A stretch of 64,000 nucleotides of DNA, from the NCBI RefSeq assembly GCF_020740795.1, contig NC_067295.1, positions 4,712,501 to 4,776,500 on the forward strand, read 5' to 3'. Source of the stretch: Apus apus (lineage: Eukaryota; Chordata; Aves; Apodiformes; Apodidae). Below are positions 12,901 to 21,900 of the stretch, piece by piece. The translations under genes were made by a program, and so were the position numbers. How positions within the stretch are numbered: position 1 is the stretch's first letter; each line of letters starts with the position of its first letter. Below the pieces are notes generated by a model. It worked only from the letters and a program-made list of their open reading frames with translations. It searched no databases and had not been told where the DNA came from.

Positions 12901-15900
12901 TCTGCCCCACCATCACTTTTTCTTATTCAGTGGAATGTTGCAAAAAGTTTATGCTTCTAAGTGCTTGGAGTTTTTGCCTTGCTTTCTAAGAAAAAAAAAC
13001 AAAACACAAGGCATTTGCAGTTTTGCTTGTATCTTCTCCTAACATCTGAACCTACTAGCTAACTTCTGTCCAATTTTGTAGACAGAGGGAGATCTTGTAG
13101 GAGTTGACAGATAAAGGATAGAGACAGAGGTAAATGTGCTCACTACCAAACTGGCAAAAACAAACACAAAAAACCCTTTTAAATTATCTTTATGCTGGTC
13201 AAGTGGCCAGTTAGGGCACGTGTGCTGTCCGGACAGAAAATATTCATTAGCTTTTCTGTTTGGATGGAAGCTGGGTGCTTTTTCATGGGAAGGTTTAAAG
13301 GCTGTAGAGCAGGAGTCATCATGAAAATGAAACGTTTTCTTAATTCCACTGCTGATGGGACACTGAATTTGAGTAAGGAATTGGGAAGATGACAATTAGA
13401 TACAAGAAACCTTTATCCCCTTTGAAGTTTTTTCTAGTTTATCTTATTTCTGGATTTTCTGGTATCTGATACTTATTTGTGCATCTCTTAACCACTGACA
13501 GTCTTAAATAGGGCTCTGTAATCACTTGTGGATTTGCAGTCTTCCATCCCACTGCCTAATGTTGGAACTGGCCAGCAGAGATGAGCAGGCACTGTCAGAC
13601 ATGCTTTCAGATGCAGTGTGAGCATGTTCATCTCATTTTTCTAAAAACTAGTTGAAAAGAATTGCTGGGGATTTTGATTGTTTGTACTTAAAATAAAGAC
13701 AGGTAGTAAAAAATATGAATAAAAATGTCCAGTAGTTTAAGAGGGTGTTGGGTTTTTTTTATATATACCATGCAATTCTTTAGATTCTTTGTTGTGTGTT
13801 ATAGGCTGATGGATGCTAGATGATGTTTTGAATACCAAATAACTCCAGTCCTTAAAAACAGCCAGCTAACAGCTCCTTTTTCCCTCTGCAGACTATATAT
13901 ATTCTTGGCCAGTAACCATCCATTTATTGAAATGTTCCCATTATTTGTAATTATCACTAAGTTCCTATCAGTTTTTCATTTTAATAGTAGGTTGTCATTT
14001 TTAATATGACATGATCCATTTGCTAAACTTAAGCCTGTAACTCAGCATTTTTAGGTTATAAATAAATCCTTCTCATAGGACCAAGGTTTTTTGGTTTTTT
14101 TTCAGATTCTATAAAATCTCATGTTCCTCTGCTTAGAATTTTACACCAACAACTTAAGTTAATCTCTTGAAGTTGCAATTAACTTCTGTTTGGCAAGCGA
14201 GGCATGGGACAATTGGAGATCAAAAGGATCAGATGGTGAGAGGTGGAATATGCAACTACACTTAAGGGGAAATAACTGGAATAAAATCTTGTTTTGTCCT
14301 TGTTTTCTTTTTTACTCGAATTAATTTCTTCACGGTAGAAAAGTCCTGCCAATTTATGCAAGCTCTTTTGTTGGTGTCACATGATGACCAGCTCATCAGT
14401 AAGATTCAACAGATGATTATGGGGCCACAGTTGCCAGGATGAGACATAAGAGAGCTCCCCAGTTATTTAATACTAGTTTTTCCTGGAGAAGAATTGAAAA
14501 ATTAGGTATCCTGACATTTGTTCTCAGTCTGTCACTGACATACAAACCATTTCTGATCCACAAAGCAGTGGGTTCCACTGTTGAACATCCTATTGCTTCA
14601 GCAACAAGTAGAAAAATAGGAGTATGTGTCAATGAAAACCTTGCCATTCCCATGCTCCTGGGGACAGGAGTGTGTTTTATTGTTAACAGTCATCTAGATG
14701 ATGAGTTTGAACATGAGCTGTATTCAGAACTAGGAGTTTCCTCTTTACCTTCCTTTCACCCTGCAGGCAGGGAGGAATTTTGAATAACTCTGGTGCTGAT
14801 TTATCTGAGTAATTTGTAACCTGTTTGCTTCACAGAATTCCAACTTGTGTCTTTAGTATCCTAAGTTAGATTCTCCTTTGCAGTCTTCACCAATCTGCAC
14901 AGTTAAAGGCAAAGAAGATCACAGGAAGGAACAAGCAGCCAAAATCATCCAGAGACAGTGGAAGATGTACCGAACCAAGGTGAGATTCTCCTTTCAGGGA
15001 GCAGCAGGGCATCCCCTTCTGAATCCAGCTCTTGTGTTAGCATCTGCAGTAACCCTGATGCCAGGCTCCAGGAGCCACAGCCACACTTCCTAGTGATTCC
15101 TATTATTTCTTACCACCATCTTCTCTTCCACTGCTTTTTTCAAGTCCTCTCTGCTGCTTCTTTTGCCTTTGCTCCTTAGAACCCTGTTCTTTCTACAATG
15201 AGAGAGCCAGTTTCTGAGTGGGGGACTGAGGAGAGCAGAGCACTAAGGAAGCAAAGCTGTGTTTGAAGCATCAGTGCTGCTGTTGCTTCCTTGGAGTAGG
15301 ACTGAGAAGTTAAATTCCCCTTGCAGAAAGCCTCCAAACAATACAAGAAGTCTTGTGTATTGAGTTACACTAAACTAGGACAAAAGGATCTAGAAAAACA
15401 GCCATGTACCTTACATTTTGTTGTATGGGCAACAACATAATGCTGCTTTTTCTGTGGCTAGGAAGGTATGAAATGGGACTTGTAAACACTTCCTAGGAAA
15501 ATAAAGGCAGAAGAACTATCCACACATCTTTCAAAGATGAAAAGCTTTTCTCTGTTTCTGAAGTTTTGAGTTTTCAAGGGGAGATAGAAAAGGTGTTTGT
15601 GTGTTTTAATTGTTGGGCAAAATTTGGGCCATCATTATTTGATAAAACTTCTGTATATTTGTGGCATTGACTTAGGCATTTTTTCTTTTCAGAAAGCAGA
15701 AATTGGTTTGGATGAGGTGAGTGTGTTTATGATACCTAACAAAACAGTAAAACAGATTCAATTTGTATCAAAGCACAAACAACTTTTTTATTTTTAAAGA
15801 GGTTTTATTGTGAAATGAACTGCTGTACCAGTATCATGGTTGTTCTTCAGGCTGGCTCACAATCTACTTTTCTACATGCTGAGGTTTTTTAATATCTCTT

Positions 15901-18900
15901 GTCAAAGCATTCCCCTTTGGGTCTCAAATTTTCTGTACTTGGTACCTTCTGCAAGTTGAACATTTCTGAAAGCTTTGAGCAAAATTTGATACAGACAGGA
16001 AAGTTTTTCTATATCAGGTAATTCTAATAATGCTTTCATTTTCACCATGGTGGGTCCACAAAAATATTTGAAGAAGGAAGTTGAAGCCTTTGTTAATAAG
16101 AAACATCTCTGAGTATTATGAAGAAATGGATTTTGACAAACTTGTCACTTTTTGGTCACTGTTTTGTACAAAGGTTTTAACTGTTGATAATTAGCACACT
16201 GTAGCATCTTATATTTGTTTCTTCCAGAACATTAGAAACCCTACTTTCAGAAATTAGAACAAATTCTAACCATGTGATGCAAACTTTATTACACCTGGAT
16301 TCTTTTTGTTGATTAGAATCCAGTAAAATCTGAGTAGAGAGGAAAGATTTATGTTCAGCAAAATCACCACAGTGGTCTGCCAGACTTGGCAGCTAGAACT
16401 TAACTACAGTAGGTAGGATCAGTCATGAACACCTCCCAGGCTGAATTTAAACCATGGAGGTGTATGTCTGGGTTTTCACAGGCTGGGGATTCTCTGGATT
16501 TCCCAGAGTACCTGTGAAGTAACAGGGACTTTCCCCTGAAACATAAGAAAATGTCAAGACATCAAAGAGTTTCCATTGCATGGGGGAAAGTTATTTTCCC
16601 CGTGTGCCTCTTCCCTCTGGACTCTTGTTTTAATTTATAGCTGCCATCTGTCAGAGGAGCTAACATCTACTTACTTCTTCCCATGCTAGGCAGTTGTTGT
16701 GCTTCAGGCAGCTTTCAGAGGACATTTAACTCGACAGGAACTGTTACTGAGTAACAGGAGGCATGATGCAAGATCTCACAACAAGGTAATTGCTGGGGCC
16801 AAGTGGTATCCAGGCATCCCCTTATGTTTAGTTTACAATGTAAAGTACTGTAGTTCCAGACTTGATTCTCTGAACCACCTGGTGATGTTGTTTTAATGCA
16901 CTGGACTGGCAGCACCACTGCAACACCAGGAAGATATCGAGCTCATTCCCTGCCCTTACTTTCCATCTTCTTTAGCCCACAGTTTTTCTTCAAAATTAAA
17001 TCTGTAATTTCCCTGCAGTGTGGACTGTAAATGGGTCCCTTTTTTTTTTTGGTTCTCCCATCAGCTAATAATGTGCCCTTTAAATCTTAAGTCTGGAGGG
17101 CTATTGAAAACTGTGCCTGCTCTCAAGTGTTCACCAAATCGTTGTAGTGAGAGACAAACCTTTGTCACTGAAGTTGAGAAATAAGAGTTTAGAAAGCATC
17201 TTTGATGCATTAAAAAGTAAATGAGTTTCATGTGTGGTGTGCTCAACCTCAGACTTGTAGTGTCCTGTGTCACATCAAACTTGTTCCAGACGGCTCAGTT
17301 CTGAATATGAAAAAATTTCCTTACCAATTACACATTTACTTTCTGAGCATCCTTTGGACCTTTAGCAGGCTAAAGGTAACTTTAATTTTCCACCCAGGCT
17401 GTCCATCTGGTTGTATTTTACATGCACTTTTACTTCAGTAAACTGGACCACTGTAGTAGGACAGAATATTTTTCTTGGTACAAGCAGAAGAAATATCCAT
17501 CATGAAGGTTGCCTTACCTCCTTTAACTTCAAAAGCTTTGCTTCCTGGAAAATAAAGGAACTTTCCTTGCAGGTGTCTCTGCTCTTTCATTAATTAAATA
17601 CAGTTTTTTTCAAAGCTTTTGTGATGATCAGATCTGCATTTCCTGCTGGTTTAGTCTTGTAACACCTTAAACATGGCAGACCAAAAAATGGGAATATTTG
17701 CCCTACTACCACTTTCCCCATCAGGAGTAAGATTGTCAAAGCTTCTGTGCAGTCTGTAAAAGGTCAGTTTTCTTAGATCTGGTTGCTTTGCAGATGTCCT
17801 GCATGTCTCCTGTGTCAAACTCCTTGAGCTCATCTTCTGATTGCACAGACAGAGATGAGATTGTGACCTTCATCCAGTCCATTTTCAGGGCTCACTTAGC
17901 TCGTACAGTCCTGCTTGAGGAGAGGTAAGTGAAAAATAGGTATTTCTGCAACATGCAGTAGCACAATTGTTTTTATTACAGGAGAAGGATCATATTTTTT
18001 ATAGAATTCTAGTGTGGGTTCCTTGACAGAGAAGGAGAACAAAGCCATTGTTCCAACAGACAAGGGAAAGCTTGTTTGTGAGAAAATGCAAAGGGCAGCA
18101 ACTTGAAGGGGTTTTGTGCTGCAGCAGTCCTCTTCCCATGTCCTGTTCCATGTTCTTTTCCATAGAAATGAGGAAAAGTGAAGTAAAGCAATTACACTTT
18201 GGAGAAGAAAGAGAAAGCATTACAGTAGCTATCAAACTGATTGCTAGTGCACTCAATATACCAGAATCTGAAGCCCTGATGTGTGAAACTTAAGAGTTAT
18301 GTGGAAGAAGATCAGGGATGACCTAGAATACCATCTTGCTTATAGTCTAGTGATTTAGCTGAGGAAGAGCACAGTGATTTGCTTACTGCCTTTATGGTGA
18401 CTGTCTTGAAAAATACTTCCTTTCTCTGTAGGGTTTCCTGCTCCAAAAGTCTTTAATAGTGGCTGCTATGGTTACAGGAAGGGTTACAGAGCTGTCACCT
18501 CATTTCAGTATCTGACTTCCCTTCTGCAGGTGATAAGCTTCTGTCTCTTGGAGGCTAGCAGCACACAAAACTTTTCTGCATACCTCTGAAGACAGACTGC
18601 AGTTCCTGTTCTGTGCCTCATGCTATGCTGTGTGTCTTTCCAGGCCCTCTGTGTCCAGTGCACCAAGTGAGAAATCAGATTCTACAGCTTACATTACAGA
18701 AAAGAAACTGGTCTCAGCAGCACTCCAGAAACCTCCTTCAATCTTCATGTCATCTCTTCCTGGTAATCTCATTTCCCCTCCATGTTCAAAAGTATATGGG
18801 TTTTGAGGGGGTGCACACACAGTTTTATAGAGAACATCTGCACATGCACAAGCTTACTTGTGCTCTTTGTGTTTGTGTCTTCTTTTAATTTGATGGCATG

Positions 18901-21900
18901 TTGCTTTTACTGGCAAGTGCAGTCCCCTCCATAAAAATGAAAAGCTTTAGCAGGATCAGCACCAGCTTCCCCACAGAGCCTCCTTGTCACAGCTGTGGTT
19001 TGGAAGGTCTGTCTTTGGGATGAGTGGTGATGGTTCAAGGAACATGGTGTTCCCCTGTATTGCTCTCTACTTCTCTTTTACCCCCCCCAGCCCTGTAGCT
19101 GTAGTGTGGTGCTTTCCACTACGTTTTGGGCCCAAAGCCATGGACAAGCTGAGGATGTTTTCATCCTGACTTAGTTTCTGCAGAGGACAGACATCTGGTT
19201 AGAAGAAACATTCTAGTCAACCATATGTATTTAGTCACGTTTTTCAACAGACTTCAGTTGCTGCAGTAAGTAAAGAAAATGAAGTCCTGGATAACCTTGC
19301 CAACTAGTGTTATGGTAAAACAAACTGGGACTTTTTTATGGCTCATGCCATTTGGTTTCTTTCTGGAATTCTCTATTGCTGCTTGGGAGAGGTTGGAGTT
19401 AATGCCAAAGAGGCTTTTAGGAGGATGTTAGAAGTACCAAGTAGGAAAGGCAAAACAATGATGCAGGTAAGACAGCCTTAGACATGCAGCTTCAAAGGAA
19501 TTAAAAACTAATTGGAAAATGTTGATTCTATCCAGAGTGGGATATTTTAGGTTTTTATGGACCAGTAGGAGAATAAAGAGCAACTTTGAGGGTGACCTGA
19601 GAAACATTGACTTGTTTTTTGTCAGTGAAAATCTGACAGTCCCTGCAGACTTCCACAGAAACAGAGCATGCTGAAAGCAGCTGAGGCTGTTTCTCTGGGG
19701 TATGAGACAGGGAATAAGGCAGATTTGCAAGAGCTGTGAAGACAGAAGTTACCCTTCAGTGAAGAAAAATGTGTTTAGGAAACTTTGCTGTATTCCATAT
19801 TCAGGAGAATATTCTACTTTATGAAGAAGTAGGTAGTACTTGCATCTGAGTTAGTTTTAAGTGATTTTAGTTATGTCTAGTGACAGTATCCAGTAAAACA
19901 AAAATGCTGCAGCATCCTGTTTTGCTTGGGCAGTCCTGCAGTAGTCATTATTGGTATGCCTAGTCTAAAGCTAGAGTAAATCAGTTGTGAAATTGTACCC
20001 AAAGAGAAAGAATCACTAAAAAAAAAATATAAATGCTTAGTGCTTCTAAGGCCTAAAGGAGGATGTAAAATGAGGCTAGTCTGGTAGATGCAATAGGATG
20101 AATACTAGTAGAGCATTGTCTAGTTATGGAGTCTCCAAAGCTAACTTTTCTTGCAGATTATAATGACAGAGTGATGAGTGAAGAAGTTCTGAAATAATCT
20201 GTAGATATATAAATTACTTATATATCTATATAATTATATGTTATATCAGATATAAGAGATAGGAGACCATAAGCATTCAAACTTCCTTACTTGCAGTCCT
20301 TTTCTGGTGAATATTGAAAAGGAGAGATTGGGAGCAAAGCAGGTTGTATTTGTGTCTGGTTTTATGAATATAAGAGACGTATTTAAAATCTTGAGTGAGG
20401 ATAAACTGTATGTGGGTAGCTTGTGAAGAGGAATACTGGGTATGTTCTTCTGAAACTGCATAACTGCCAGAGAAAGACTGTCCTGTCCTAAGTATCTCTG
20501 TGAAGTATTAGCTCTTGGTGCATTGGAAGGTGTAACTAAACTCTCCCAAAGGACAAATTGGGAAAATCCCACTAAAAGAAGAGCGTTCTGGTATAAATGC
20601 CACCTCTATGAAGAACTCTAACCCTTCAGCAATCTGTTTGGTTATAGCAAGTTTTTTGCCTTTTGAATTCATGTAGCTCAAACAGGTTGAAAAACGGGTT
20701 AAAGTTAACTAACAGCCCCACATCTGTCATGCCTAGGCTCATGACTGATGTAAAAATCCACTAGCAAAATTGGGTTTTGATGTAATATATTTCATTGGTC
20801 CTTCTGCAGCTTGGAAAATACATGAGACAAGGAGCTTGTTGAACAGCTGAGTGATTTAAAGCAATCAGATTCCTTTAGCTTTAAATCATGCAGCTGTTGA
20901 ACTTGCTCTTGCTTTATTTGTCCCAAGTCCAAACTTGCATTTCGTGACCTCTAGATCTTGCAATGATCTTAAAATTTCAATGAAAGTGAGTAGTTTAATT
21001 ATTTTGAGAGGAATGGGAAAGATGAAAATGTGTTTTAAAGATCCTATGTATCTGCTAGAGTAAGCATCTATAATCCTGGTCTAGCATTGCAGACTTTCAA
21101 TTAATTGTTTGCTTGAGGTTTGATACCTCTGTGTTTTCTAGGAAAAAAAAAAACAACAAACACACAAGAAAACAATTGCAAAAGTGGTGTAGCATTGAAT
21201 GCTGCTTTGCTTTTCTTTGGAATGTGGACAGTACTTGGAGATCTACAAAGCCATTTCTGCTGCTTCCCATGAAATGGAACAGATAATAACAATTCAGGCT
21301 GTGAAACTTAGCATTTTGTTCTTGTCTGTCAGAGGAGTGACAGGAAGGAAGAACGTGTTCTGTACATGCTCAGCAATCTTGAATAAGGGCTGCATTTCTC
21401 TCTGCATATCACTAGCTACTCTGGATACAACTTACCTTAAATTGAGGCTCATTTGAAATCATAATGAATTAACATACAGGCCTTAACTTTAATCAGTGCT
21501 TACCCCTTCACAAGCACAAAGATAAAGTTGTCATTCTGAAGTATATTAAACAAGGACAAGAAAATCTCAGACATGAAAAGCAAGATACAACCAAGACTAT
21601 TTTGGACAATATTAAGCTATTTCATATATAGTATTTGTTTATTGTTGCATCTTCTAGTGGTGCCTACTTGTGGAAGTTCTCTTTGTTCATCCTTGTCACT
21701 GACTCATAAATCTTCCTGAAAAACTCCTTATTTGTTGTCTGATGCAGAGAAGAATTTCACTTAACTGGAAAGCCATGTGTTTCTTTGCTTCTGAAGGTTG
21801 AGGTCACTGTGATGGCCTTCCTGCATTCCTCCTTTCTATTCACAGGCTCTGTCTGTCACTCTTTTTCTATTTCTGGGCTGGTTGTGGTCCCCTTTCTTTA

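Noticed and set aside
14341..14783. Open frames in the IQCE intron before IQ motif 1, considered as a missing linker exon
   Set aside because: No match to the IQCE linker, no convincing acceptor and donor in phase 0, and the assembled exons already join cleanly.
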